This document shows, piece after piece, positions 1-12,200 of a stretch of DNA of 64,000 nt. The DNA is taken from the NCBI GenBank assembly GCA_922989275.2, contig OV277862.1:65113832-65177831 (forward strand). Reading direction: 5' to 3'. Numbering within the stretch: position 1 is the stretch's first letter; each line of letters starts with the position of its first letter. The DNA comes from Gari tellinella (lineage: Eukaryota > Mollusca > Bivalvia > Cardiida > Psammobiidae). The translations under genes were made by a program, and so were the position numbers. The notes beneath the pieces were generated by a model. That model was given only the letters and a program-made list of their open reading frames with translations. It did not search any database and was not told the origin of the DNA.

Positions 1-830
1 GTTATCTATTAGGCAAGTGGTGTTGGTCCCTGGTATTGTGTTCTGCTTAGATATTCGCTTACCACGATAAGGTTATTTATTAGTATTTCCTTAGTTCCTC
101 CGACTTCATAAGCAATTTTTATTAGCCCCATCCAAAAAATTGCCAATCATATAACAGCAATGATATCATTAATACGGAATATGCCATAAATCAACCCACA
201 TAATTTGGATAATACATCTCCTATAGTCACGTGACTTGACTACGGGGTGTTTAATGGATGTGATTTATAGGTATAATAGCCGTGTACAACAATCTTTCAG
301 TTATTAGAAAAAATACAAAAAATCAATCTAAAAACACAAACTTTGCAAGCTAAAAAGACGTCACGACACCTTAACATCATCCCCTGCGTTCTTCGAGCGA
401 GTTTATGTAATCGATAAAGACACGGACCCAGGGAATAATTTAAATAAAGCCTAGTTGAGTTCAGAAATCCGATACATTTGCCATAAGGTGTACTATAGGA
501 TTAAGTGGTTTGTATTTCCATTTGTTTTCTTCTTATTCCTCTTCTCCTTGAACTTCTTCTCCTTTCTCTTTCTTCTTCTTAATTTTACATAAGTTTATGT
601 TGACAAATAATTCCATTTGCTTAAAAGCATTTCTGCTTTATTCATACTTAGAGATTAAGTTTGGAGCCGGACCATAGGCAGGATAACCAGGAGTCTAATC
701 AGGGTCTAATCTTGTTGCTATGGCTTTTCACATTATATGGAATTGGGTGCATCCCTTTTGTGTTCAACAGGGAATAATACTGCAAGTAACGCCTCTAAAT
801 TGCAACAACTAAAACGAATGCTTATTTATT
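1..830. other. AT-rich stretch, no gene seen
   Basis: No open reading frame with recognisable protein features and no clear repeat termini are visible. A pyrimidine-rich stretch of TTCTTC/TTCTCC repeats lies around 525-585. I see nothing in it to annotate as a gene. Confidence 0.5.
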
Positions 831-841
831 TTATAAAAGAC

Positions 842-910
842 AGCTTAAAGCAAGGTGACAGTAAAACAGAAAGGGACTTTCTGTTTTACTGCATCATTGC
901 TTTAAGCAGT
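842..910. repeat. Hairpin core of family E type
   Basis: The two arms AGCTTAAAGCAAGGTGACAG and its imperfect complement near 880-908 meet at a short centre, giving a roughly 65-base hairpin. The same core sits inside the element at 29578-29787, which has clear termini. Here I cannot see the outer ends. Confidence 0.6.
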
Positions 911-1039
911 CACCTAACGTAAAAGCCTAAACACATATACTGCAAGTTATTCGGCGTATGATATAAGCTGTTTGGTAAACCCAGGGTATGGCAATTAAAG
1001 ACTATACCTTTCAATCTCAATGACGTAATAAAGTGCATT

Positions 1040-1106
1040 GCAAACAGTTTCGATCCTGATCAGACACCGCGTGGCGCCGCGTTCGATTAGGATCAAAACT
1101 GTTTGC
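1040..1106. repeat. Hairpin core of family C type
   Basis: Palindrome with arms GCAAACAGTTTCGATCCTGA and a degenerate complement ending GTTTGC. It is the same core as in 25561-25764 and 30237-30306. Confidence 0.6.
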
Positions 1107-1892
1107 CGCTTGTTTCCAAATCGAAAAAATCTAACTTTGAAGCGTTATTGCAGACGTCGATATTGAAATAGAGACAATATGGCGGTGAATGGAGTAAAAA
1201 ACTAACGATAAATAGTATCATGATATTGTTAAAATCATTTAATTGTAATGAAGAAAGCAAGATGTTGACAACATGAGCTATACAGATTATTTCCAAGGTA
1301 CATGAGGATTCATTCCCAGCTAAGGAAATTCATTATGCCCGAGCCGTCAGGCGATGGTAATATGATTTTACCAGCCCGGAATAAATCCTCGAGTACCCTG
1401 GGAAGAAACTGTATAACGGTTTTATTATACTGCAAAGTTGTCACTGTTCAAACGAAATATTTCGAAACTTATCGTGTAAGGCGCTCACAGTAAACAGTTA
1501 CAGAATCGCGTCAAAATAGATGACGATGACAGTAAGTGACATCATCTTTCTGACTGTTGTTATTTTTTAAAAAAAAAAATGGTCACGCTCGTAGACGTCG
1601 GCGTTTAACTTTCCCAAATAAAAAAATACAATTGTTCAAAGATCCAAACTCCGATTGTTGTGGGTTTTTTTGCCGAACTGGAATAAAAACTGAGTATGCA
1701 CGATTTGAAAGAACACAATTATGTCATGCAGTCGGCCATCTTATTTTCTGCATAAATTACCAAGAGACATGTCAGCTAATGAAATAGCTGCATATCTATG
1801 TTACCTGTCAGCTCACAGGGTACATGGATTGACGTCTATAGATACGACTCGCTAGCTAATTAGAAGTAAAGACTTAATTTGCAGTATGATAC

Positions 1893-2862
1893 ATAAACGA
1901 CGTGCCGGACTGTGTTAAATCAACTGTCCGACTCTTCGCAGATGACTGCTTGCTGTACAGGACAATCAAGACACGCGAGGATCACATTTGCCTACAGTCT
2001 GACCTGCACGCCCTAGAAGAGTAGGCCGCCACTTGGGGCATGAGGTTTAACGCCAAGAAATGCTACATAATGAGCATAAACAGCAAGTCTAGCAATTTCT
2101 ACAGCCTAGACAACCACATCCTAAAACAAGTGGACGAAAACCCCTACCTCGGCGTTACCTTCACCGAAAACCTGAAGTTTGGGACACACATCAACAATAT
2201 CTGCAGCAAGGCCAGCAGGACCCTAGGCTTCCTCAAACGGAACCTGAAACACAGCCCAGCCCAGTGCAGGAAGACTGCATACCTCTCGCTGGTCAGGTCC
2301 ACATTTGAATACAGCTCGGTTGTATGGGACCCATATCTGCAGCAAGATATCGAGAAGCTTGAAAGAGTCCAGAAACGTGCTGCACGCTTCATTACTGGCG
2401 ACTACAAATCAAGAGAGGATGGATGCGTCACAAAGATGCTGAAGACACTCGACCTACCACCACTCCAGACAAGAAGGAAGACGACACGCCTGACCTTCCT
2501 CTACAAAGTGGCTGAGGGGCTGGTGCCAGCAATGCCTATGCAATCCTATCTGACCCCTATTCGTGGAAAAAGACTCATAAAGCCAACTAAATTTAAAGAC
2601 TGTGTAAGCTCAAACATAGTGACTAATCAAGCAGTGAACCACCACAAGTGCTTTAAGACAATAGAGTGTGTGACTCCTCTATATGAGAACTCTTTCTCCC
2701 CTCGCACAATCGTGGAGTGGAATCACCTAGAGCCATCTGCTGTGAGCGCAGATACATTACAGAGCTTCAAGCAGGCTCTCCAGAAGTGCAACTAAGCACC
2801 CTCTCTCCCGCTGCGTATATGCTGAAAGGCCCTGCAGCGTAATATCCAGATCCAGATCCAGA
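1893..2862 (+). pseudogene. 5'-truncated CR1/Jockey-like non-LTR retrotransposon, reverse transcriptase C-terminus
   Basis: One frame running to the stop at 2793-2795 encodes the end of a reverse transcriptase. The catalytic FADD box is at 1935-1946. It is followed by a conserved YLGVTF stretch, a region like SLVRSTFEYSSVVWDPY, and the RVQKRAARFITGDY block typical of CR1/Jockey-group elements. The frame is broken by a TAG at 2022-2024, where related proteins usually have Trp (EEW.A.W), so a TGG to TAG change is likely. The endonuclease and most of the polymerase domain are missing, the usual result of incomplete reverse transcription. The short 3' region ends in three copies of a TCCAGA-type unit (about 2844-2861), as in many CR1-like elements. 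The left border at 1893 is approximate. Confidence 0.85.
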
Positions 2863-2984
2863 GATACTATTTCAAATGCATGTTATTCCCTTCCGTCGCC
2901 GACAAAACCTATGATATGACTTCCCAGAATAACTGTCTCATCAACAGGATTCTAGTGGGTTATTAGTGGGTCAAAGGTTATAAA

Positions 2985-3115
2985 GCGTTTGTGTTGATTC
3001 TGAAATCGTTATAACGCAGTCTGTTGATCAGATTTCAGCATAAGCTCAAATCAGACCAGTCAAATGTTTGAGAACGATCTCAGATTCAACTCAATCCTTT
3101 TGTAACCTTTAACCC
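2985..3115. repeat. Imperfect inverted repeat
   Basis: The segment contains TATAAAGCGTTTGTGTTGA and, further right, a diverged reverse complement with GAACGATCTCAGATTCAACT. The same words recur in the better preserved fold at 25265-25410, so the two belong to one family. Confidence 0.4.
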
Positions 3116-3394
3116 TAAACTCTGTTAACAGCGAGCATTTGAGGAGTACAATAGTTATTTGCCAACATTAAAGACATATATTGAAGGGCTCCTACAAAAT
3201 CTTTTTGGTCAGGGTATACAATGTTTATAAGTTAGCCATTTACGGAAAAAGCAATCCTTGAACATAAAACATCCGTTTGTTTTAAATAGGAGCTGAAATA
3301 GAAAGTATAAGGAATCAAAATGATGAATTTCAGCTTGATAGTGATAACTACGGAAGCCGGACAGTGCAACTTTAAGAATCTCTTTAATTTTTAT

Positions 3395-3745
3395 CTTGAA
3401 AATTCAAGTTGTATTCAAGATAGTATTTTTTTTATAATTTTCAAAATAATTACTTGAAAATTCAAGATACTATCTTAAAAATTCAAGATAAGTTTCTTGA
3501 AAATTCAACATACAATCTTGAATTTTCAAGATATTAACTTGAAAATTCAAGACAGTATCTTGAATTTTCAAGATGGTATGTTGAATTTTCAAGATGGTAT
3601 GTTGAATTTTCAAGATAGTATGTTGAATTTTCAAGATTATAAGTTAAATTTTGAAGATAGTAAGTTAAATTTTTAAGAAACTTCTACTGAATTTTCAAAT
3701 TAGTAACTTGAAAATTCAAGATAGTAACTTGAATGTTCAACATAA
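3395..3745. repeat. Minisatellite of a self-complementary unit
   Basis: About 15 tandem copies of a roughly 21-base unit containing the palindrome CTTGAAAATTCAAG, joined by ATAGTA or ATGGTATG. Each unit can pair with itself and with every other unit. Confidence 0.85.
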
Positions 3746-3984
3746 TAGAGCTGAAATAAGTATGCTGTACGGAAGGCGGGTACGGCATCAAAATGTCATA
3801 TGATATAAGCCGAAACTGTAGTTTTCGCTTGTTCCTTTGGCGACGAGTGATCATTTGAATTTAATCTGTTATCACGTGGTCATTTGTTGCTGGTGCGAAC
3901 AAGTAACCTTAAAATCGTAAGCTACTAGAGTACATTGCGACATGCCAAAATGTAATTATTAGCACAATCGTGTGTCCGCTTCTG

Positions 3985-4143
3985 GTGCAGGTCCCTAGGA
4001 AGCAAAATGCGATTGGTGGGGGAACAAGGAAATCGGGTAGACACTATTGCCAGATAGGTCCGGAGGCATGCTCCCCTTGGAAAAGGTTATTCCTAGATGG
4101 TCTCTGCTGCGCGTTCTGGTGGTAGTTCCAGCATTCCAAACAG
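3985..4143 (+). repeat. Copy of the CTAGATGGTCTCTGG repeat
   Basis: Contains AGGAAGCAAAATGCGATTGG, GGCATGCTCCCC and TATTCCTAGATGGTCTCTG in the same order as the tandem copies within 41549-43821. A diverged single unit. Confidence 0.6.
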
Positions 4144-4180
4144 GTATAATTAAGGCGAACATAAAGTTATGTAAAAAGTG

Positions 4181-4795
4181 ACTTCAAATGACCAAAAATT
4201 ATTAATCAAGAATAACATTTCCCGGTATAATCTAGTTGCTTAGGGGATAAACCGTTACTTGGTGGATGAAAGCATAATACTTTGTATACGGGTTGCATTT
4301 GCAGTATATAATCATAATTCGTCTAGTGTCCGAACTAGCTGCCCTGTTTCGGACAAAATCCAAAATGCCGCAATAAACAATATTTTTTTAAAAACACCTT
4401 TAATTGGTAAATTTTCCTGATTAAAATTGTCAATAAATATGTAAACTGGACAGAAAGGTTGCACTGTGATATAGGTGTATCAATTTGTATCATTGAATTG
4501 TTGTTTTTAAATAATTACTTAGGTTCTTAAATCTGAATAGAACAGAATTGACCATAAATTATCTTAGGCATTGACTTATTCGCTACATTGGTGGTAAAAG
4601 GTCGTATCTTAAATTTTGTCAGGAAATGACGGTTATTTTTCATTTTTCAAAGCTGTTTTGTCTGTAGCAACTAATGTTTAAATATCAAGCTCATATTTTT
4701 AAATATGCTTTAAAGATATTGATAAAATTATCTACAAATATGAAAACATTGAGTTTTACGGCAATTATCCCTTTATTATAGTACAAAATATTCTA
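4181..4795. other. AT-rich stretch, nothing recognised
   Basis: No coding frame, repeat terminus or tandem structure is visible. Confidence 0.4.
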
Positions 4796-4813
4796 AGCAT
4801 ACTTCTATAGATT

Positions 4814-5035
4814 TTAACCCATTGCCCCATTGCCTGAAGCAGGTTGAAAGTAAAGCAGAATGTGCCTTAAGGCATATATATATTCTGCCTTACTTACAGT
4901 CCGCTCTAAGCCATCATCTGATAGGATCTATAAAGATTTCCTATGTATTTGATCAAGTTTTATGAAAGTAACTAGTTTCAACAGGGAAAGTAACATCTAA
5001 GGAGTAAAAAGGTATATGTTTGGGGAAGGGATTAA
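4814..5035 (+). mobile_element. Family A palindromic TTAA element (diverged)
   Basis: Starts with TTAACCCATTGCCCCAT and carries the family A core AAGCAGGTTGAAAGTAAAGC with its imperfect complement. It ends in a degraded right terminus near GGGGAAGGGATTAAA. Family A elements are about 240 bp, with TTAA at both ends and a central hairpin. Confidence 0.65.
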
Positions 5036-5160
5036 ATAAATAGAAGCAAGCATACTGCACAAGGCAATTGAAGGCATACACAGTAGAACAACATATTCGA
5101 TTTATTACATAGATTTATGTTAGTATTTTACCTGTTTTCAGGCCTTCAACTGTTCCTACT

Positions 5161-5204
<44 letters not shown>

Positions 5205-5680
5205 TTAACCTGTTGGATCGCATCTTCGGCCTGTTGAATAAATTATAACCAAAGACTAAACTGGCTTTGGGTGAGAAATTGTCTTTAACTCAAGATTGCG
5301 GATTACTTAAATTTATATGAGCTCGATGACTCCATGTTGTATTTTGTGTCAAACAGTTCCTACTATTTTATTGAAAATCTTCCTCCTTTTTCCTACTTTT
5401 CCACTTCAAAAACTACTACTTTTTTCCTACCTTTTGCCATGGAGGAATTATACCCTCCATGCTTTTGCATTGAGATCAGTTGAAGGCCTGTGTTTTGAAT
5501 GCATGAAACGCTGGAAAATTTATCATCTCTTTGTCTTATGAAACCACTTTTTGGGCGTTTCATTTGGGGTATCTACATCATTCTATTGATGTTAACTTTC
5601 TTCTTAGAATGCCCTCAGAATGCACCATTTACTATCCAAGTTTAAAAAAAATGCACCATTTACTATCCAAGTTTAAAAAA
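5035..5680. other. No gene; contains a 42-base poly-C run
   Basis: An uninterrupted C tract of about 42 bases lies at 5163-5204. I see no coding potential in the rest. A 24-base segment (AATGCACCATTTACTATCC and following) is repeated in tandem at about 5619-5680. Confidence 0.6.
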
Positions 5681-5684
5681 AAAA

Positions 5685-5759
5685 TCCGGGGGAGGCCCCC
5701 CGGACCCCAACCAATGGGAAGGTTTCTAACCCCCCCCCCCCCCCCCATACCCTCCCCAC

Positions 5760-5794
<35 letters not shown>

Positions 5795-5822
5795 CTGAAA
5801 AAATTCTGGATCCGGCCCTGAC
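5685..5822. repeat. Poly-C-rich repeat ending in CCGGCCCTG
   Basis: The segment runs from AATCCGGGGGAGGCC through two long C tracts (about 5731-5747 and 5766-5793) to CTGGATCCGGCCCTG. The complement CAGGGCCGGATCCAG recurs near 41807, so this is a dispersed repeat terminus. The apparent proline-rich frame is only the C tract. Confidence 0.6.
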
Positions 5823-6159
5823 ATTTACATAGTGCACAACACAGGGAAAAGGTAGATAAACTAAACAAGCAACACAAAAAAAAATAACATCAAAAGCACA
5901 TTTATAAGCAAGCAAACTTCTGGGGAAAAAGATCTAGATCTATGTGTCAATAACTGTGTAATCGGTTATAGAAGCTCTTCAGGGCTTGTGTTATTTGAAT
6001 ATGACTTGCCGATTCAAAATAAACTTAGGTGGTCAAATCGGGGGCCTATAGTTTGGGTGTCCGGGTTCGGGTTCGGGTTAGTGGTTTATACCACACCCTA
6101 TTTAACACGTCGTCTTTTCTACAGATATCACTCATTGTGGGCTATTTTCATTAACGAAT
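5823..6159. promoter_or_regulatory. Presumed upstream region of the glycine cleavage H gene
   Basis: This is the 5' flank of exon 1. A short direct repeat (GGGTTC/GGGTTCGGGTT) lies at about 6061-6080. I can identify no TATA box at a convincing distance. The promoter assignment rests on position only. Confidence 0.3.
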
Positions 6160-6283
6160 ATGGCAGCTTCTGTCCTACGAAAACTTGCTGTACAAACTCT
6201 TCGCTTGAATGTTGCGAAAAGCAACTTCAGATGCCCTCGAGCCGCGTACAAGAGACACATACACATGTCATCATCAATTCAAC
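6160..6283 (+). CDS. GCSH: GCSH exon 1 (start and presequence)
   Basis: ATG at 6160 begins [20 protein letters not shown], a basic, amphipathic start typical of a mitochondrial presequence. The exon ends after the first base of codon 42, at a consensus GTAAGT donor. Confidence 0.9.
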
Positions 6284-9200
6284 GTAAGTTTTTGATGACA
6301 TTGATGCTTTTCTGAGCTATCGGCATCTGCTCTTCTTGAAGGACATAGTGTTATTTCCAACTAGAAATTAGAATGAATGAGTAGCTTCCCTTTGATTTAC
6401 TTCTCTGTGTATGTGCTATGTTGACATTTACCAGGGCTCCAGAGTTCAGAAAGAAAATCCCGCATTATCTCACTCATTTTCAGCACCAAATCATATGGTG
6501 TTACTACTCATAAGAATCGTCTCTTCTAGTAACACCAAAAGGTTCGGGTGCTGGTGAATTCGCCTAGAGACGAACTCGCCTACAATTAGATATATAGTAA
6601 CCTAAATGGTGAATTCGCCTAGAAAGCAATTATATAGTGATTGTATTTCACACCTTGTAGTACAGGTGTATCTACTGTTTGTAAGTTAGATAAAATAAAA
6701 ATATTTGTAGAGGATCAATTTATATTGGTTTTCTTATCCAGATATTTTTTTAACAAAATGAAAGACCAGTGTAGCCCCTAATCACTACACCCAGATTTGA
6801 CAACCTGTTTGAAAGGGGTTGATGCCAACGTAGAATACATAATTTAACATCTATTTCTCTGATACCGCTTGCACCGGTCTACAGAAAAATTATTAACACC
6901 TGCATATGCTTCTGTCTCCTATAACCGGTGGTCTTAGTGTAATCGAAAACTTAAAGAATTGCAAAGACCTTTTATACTTGCTTCCCTGATTATTTTCAGT
7001 TGCTGGACGTTTTATTCATGAAATGCAAACGTCAAAACAGCAAGAAATTCCATAAGTTTTCTGATGTTTTACCTAATTTCAGCCGATACACACTAAAGGG
7101 TAAACATCACTTCTTCTGTATTACCGGTGCATCAGCCGAAAATTCCTATAGAAAAATGTCTTCTCGTAAAATAATGTCCAAGATGTTGCGATTTTAGTCA
7201 ATGACCGGAAACAGTTTCGTAAGATGCGCAGCAGCAGACGACACTTGTATACAGAGAATTTCTGGCATAAAAACAAAATGGACACTTGAAAATGTTAGAA
7301 ACGTGTTGGAATTTCTTTGCAAATGTGAACTTTTATCGAGAAACGTGTACATTTACATGAAACAGCTCATATAATAGACACTTTTGATGGATTTGGCAGT
7401 TGACGCGGGAGTTTTACTGTTCTCTATGTAAATTTCCGGTATGTAAATGAAGTGACGTCATTGCTATTTGGATTTTTCGGATTGCACCGGTATAACATAT
7501 ACACCGGTATTAGGTTGCTTGATCCTATATGATGACCAGGGGCTACACTTATCATCCCATCTTAGTAAACACTAGCTGAAAACAAGAATTGTTATGTTAT
7601 CAATACCTTACAATAGGTGCGGAATACAATCACTACCATAATTGCTTTCTAGGCGAATTCACCATTTGGTTTACTATATATCTAATTGTAGGCGAGTTCG
7701 TCTCTAGGCGAATTCACCATAAACCAAAGGTTCAATGTAGAAATAATGATTTTTGAAATACTCTAACTGTTCTCTTGAGCTCAGTAGGGTCATGTCCAAC
7801 AAAGGTCAAGGTCATTAAGAATAGAGGGTGAAATTAAACGGGCCATAATTGTGATCTGCATGTGATAGAAACTTTATATTTGGCATGCAAACTTGACCCA
7901 AGAAGCTCAGCTGTTCTATTTGGGTCATGTCCGACAAAGGTCAAGGCCATTTGGAGGTCAAATAGGTTAATTTAACATTGGCCATATCTCTGAGACTTCA
8001 TAATTGGCATGTGCATTCACCTCTAGAAGCTCTTGGAAGTTGGGTCATGTCCGACAAAGATCAAGCTCATTTGTGTCTAGATCCCCACAATAGACCTATC
8101 GCCATTTACGTTGATACGAATCAGCCGTCAAAATTGACTACTATGATTCCCCGTAGTGGTGAAAGAGAAAAATGATAGAGAAATAAGATAGACGGCAGAT
8201 TGTAGTGAATGAGCATTGTTCGACTGCTTTCCGTCTCTCGGGGAAGACCAATCCGGCTACTTATATCCTTTTTTGACAATTTAGGTTTGATTTTAACTAG
8301 GGGTGTACCGATATATTGCGGTGTGAGCTGAATAATATTGCCCCGCGGTTCAGATTCAGAAAAAAAGATTTTCTTTGCCTTATTTAAAAACGGTAAAAGA
8401 ATGGACAAACTTACTTTTGTTTCGCGGACTTGTTTTCAAAACAACGCGTAGTAGACGCAGTCCGGTGTTTTATCCATATCCCTAGCCGGTGTAACAGTAC
8501 TATTTCGTTTCCGTTTAATCTCCCTCAACGAGACGCTCTTATTAAGAAACAAGCAGCGAATCAAGGGCCTGGTTGAACAAGATTAATACAGTAAACACGA
8601 TGGCAAATGCCTTTTCCATACTTACACGGTATATTGCAATATATTGCGATTCGATTTCTCCGTATTGCGATAAACTGCAATGCGGGTTTCGGCGAATTGT
8701 TACACCCCTAATTTTAACAATATATTGCAAAATGACAAAAATTGCAGACCATGGGGGTTTACACTGTTTGCATACACAAGTGTTCTCTACTCTTTACAGG
8801 TATACTGTTTGTTTATGAGTAATGACAAATATAGTCATTACTAGATTGACTTTGCTTTCTACATTTTAGCTTAAATGCATGTAGCAGCTAAGCTGCCAAT
8901 TTGTTTGTAACTTGCAGTCTATGTTAAGCAAACATCTTATTTAAGCATGTTTGTTTAATGTAAAACGTTCATGTATTTTTATCTTCCAGAGTTATACTTC
9001 TCAGAAAAACATGAATGGATAGATGTTCCTGAAGGCTCAAGTGAGGGAACTGTTGGAATAACAGATTATGCTCAAGTATGTACAGTGAGTCAGTGACGCA
9101 CACCAATACACACCCCTCTAAACCGGAACCTCTAAATACCGGAATTCTCTCTAAACCGGACAAAAAGTTTGGTCCCGTTTCCCACCTATTTTTACGCCTT

Positions 9201-12200
9201 TGATTTATTCATTCACTGAAGAAAATACATTCATGAACATATATCACCAGAAATATTTTCTATATTCTAGCAGATAATAGCTTTAAAGCACGTTGAAAGT
9301 AAAGCAGCATGCGCCTTAAGGCGCATTCTGCTTTACTTTCAACCTGCTTTAAGTGGTCAGCTACCTTCCATACTAGAAACAAGCTATGGGTTAAAACCCC
9401 TCTAAACTGGATGTTTTTGTTGTCCCCACACATGTCCGGTTTAGAGGGGTTCAACTGTAAATAGTGGATGATTAAATTAATACACGATTGACTGTAATTA
9501 CCAATTATAGTCAATCTGGTATAAAGTCTATTAATAACCCTTAGCCCGCCAAATAAATTGTCGTCTGCTATATTTCTGGTCTGCTTCAAGTTTCAAAGTG
9601 CTTCAAAGTTGCTCAAAATTGCTGAAAATATTGTCCGAGTGTCAAACAGCTTGGATCCGGATGAGACGCCAAGTTACTCAGCGTCTCATCCGGATCCAAG
9701 CTGTTTGCATATGGAGCTATAGTTGTGCGTGGCAGGCTAAGGGTTAACCCATTACCCAATAACCTGTTTCTAGTTTTGAAAACCTGTGATTACTTAAAGC
9801 AGCTAGGTTGAAAGTAAAGTAGAATGTGCCGTTACACATTCTGCTTTACTTTCAGCCTGCTTTAAGCTACCATCTGCTAGGATATTGAAAATATTTCTTA
9901 GGGTATACATGTTCATCACTCTATATTTACATTCAACCTGTAAAGTCCTTATGTAATCCTATTAAAAAATATGCAGTCATCTGCCGATGAACCTACACTT
10001 CGAATCTGGATTTAACCAGTTCGGATTTCCCCCGTGCTACATGTATCCGTGGACTTCTTCAAATAGACTACATCGGGCACTAAACACTAAGCTCCCATTG
10101 GTCGACTGTAATATGACACTAGCGGAGTGATACAGACCCATAGGTCGTTGCCATCGCGTTGCTATGTGTGTAAATGGGTTAAGAAAACAACCGCGACCTG
10201 TAATTTTAGAATGTGCTTTGGCAATAGATATTCAAGTTGCACTGTTATTTGTTTGCCTTGTAAGTCATTTCCATTCACAGAGAGAAAGTTTACTGGAAAA
10301 AATCCTGAATTTTTAATACAGTTACAGTACATGTAGTTGGGACTACTTTCTCACCATATTTAGAAACTGGAATGGCTATTACATCGACATTACATCTTCG
10401 GGCGTTTACGAAATTTACCCCCTGCGAAGCTAATGTAGTCATACCGTCATGAACGTCAAAAATATGTTGTTTATTCCTATAATAAACTATTTTCTTCAGT
10501 GGATGAATAAGTAAAAGGCGTATTTTTCGAATAAAGGGTTAAATCTTTACTTCACTGATACATAATTTTACGCCTTTAATCCTGTGCTCCATAGATATGC
10601 CTTTTTACGCATGTATATGTAATTCATTCCTCCACTGAAGAAAATAGATTCCATTTTCATACAGTCATGAATTTGCAACAGAGGAAATGGTTATTTTCTG
10701 TATCTTAGAAAAGGGTAGCTTAAAGCTGGTTGAATATAAAGCAGAATGTGCCTTATGACACATTCTGCTTTACTTTCAACATGCTTCAAGTGGTCACCCT
10801 TCTTCAATGCTAGAAACAGGCTATTGGGTAACAGATTAATTTATTCTTTCACTGAAGAAAATGGTTCAAATTTATATGGTCACAAATATACAGCATAATT
10901 AATATATTCTATATCCTAGCAAAATGTAGCTTAAAGCACGCTGTTTAACTTTCAACCTGCTCTAAGTAGACGCCTATCTTCAATACTAAAACCAATCTAC
11001 AGAGTAAGTGCACCCAAAGAGGTTTCTTTGCTCTTGGTCAGGCATGAGTATTTAGGTTCTTGTACTCAGAGCACAAAATATTTTCCTTTATCTTGGAATT
11101 TTCAAAGATGTCACATGCCCATCATCGGCAAGACTGCAAGGGCTTGGGACTGAAGCTACCCGAGTATATATGACGGTTTCCTCGTATCATAATATATTGA
11201 TAATATCAAGGTAAAGGAAAATCTTTTATGCTCTGAGAAAAAGAACCTAAATTCTCATATAGAGTAAATGGTTAAATTAACCCATTGAACTATAGTGACA
11301 CTTATATACACACCCTTTAAAAACAGTGTACTCTTGTAAACAATACCCTTGTCTTATGCAAACAGTCTAAATCTTTATCTGTGGAGCCCTTTGATCCTGA
11401 TCGTTTTGCTTCATGTATTTTAATACTTAATTGGAAATTGGAAACTGCTAAAAGCAGAATCAAAATACATATATATGCTGGAAGCTCCTGTGGGAGATTA
11501 CTGCATTATTGATATTTTGCATTAACACTTTCCTCCCTGAAACTTTAAATGGACAATTCCAGTTTCCATTTAAGTCAAGTCTATGTCTGACTTTTAAGGG
11601 TTGTTTTTGTCAATGTTTGGCATTATGACAAACAGTGAAGACCCTGATCAGAGGGCTCCTAGGAGCCCTCTGATCTGGGTCTTCACTGTTTGCATAGGAC
11701 AAGTGTACTATTCAAATGTACACTGTTTGCAAAGGACGCCAATATGCGGGACTAGGGTCCAAAGGGTTAAGCAAAAGCCTTTTTTATACGCCCAACCCTA
11801 AAGGTGGTCGTATATTGTCCGTTAGTCCGTCAGTTAACATTTTATTTGTCCAGAGTTTTTCCGGAAAACTGTCGGAAGGATATTAATGAAACTTTATACA
11901 AATGTTATGCATTAAGATCTGAAGCTGAGTGAGGTTTGAGGTTCATTCCATTTTTGTTGCAAGGTTATCTGCCCTTGACGTACTCAGATATACTGTAACT
12001 TAAAGGCTGCCAGTGGGCATATTATGTACCGTTAGTGGTGCTCTCGTTAACCCATTGGGGTACATGATACCCCATATATAGTTATATACACCTTTTTATG
12101 CCCTTAGTTTTTATTCTCAGCTGAAGAAAATAGTTCCACTTTATTCAGTCAGGAATATGTACCATGAGAAATATTTTCCATATTATAGCAGGTGGTAGTT

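Noticed and set aside
2144..2392. 82-codon minus-strand frame
   Set aside because: It is the antisense of the reverse transcriptase fragment.
5531..5821. 96-codon frame ending in a proline-rich tail
   Set aside because: The prolines come from poly-C runs in a dispersed repeat; the opposite strand gives equally long glycine frames.
9081..9459. Family K as an intron-creating (introner-like) element
   Set aside because: Tempting because of the donor position, but the element does not reach the acceptor, the introns are many kilobases long, and the two copies have opposite orientation.
9534..9747. Spaced palindromes as a possible CRISPR array or bacterial terminators
   Set aside because: There is no regular direct-repeat and spacer pattern; each palindrome is the core of a DNA element with its own termini in an animal genome.
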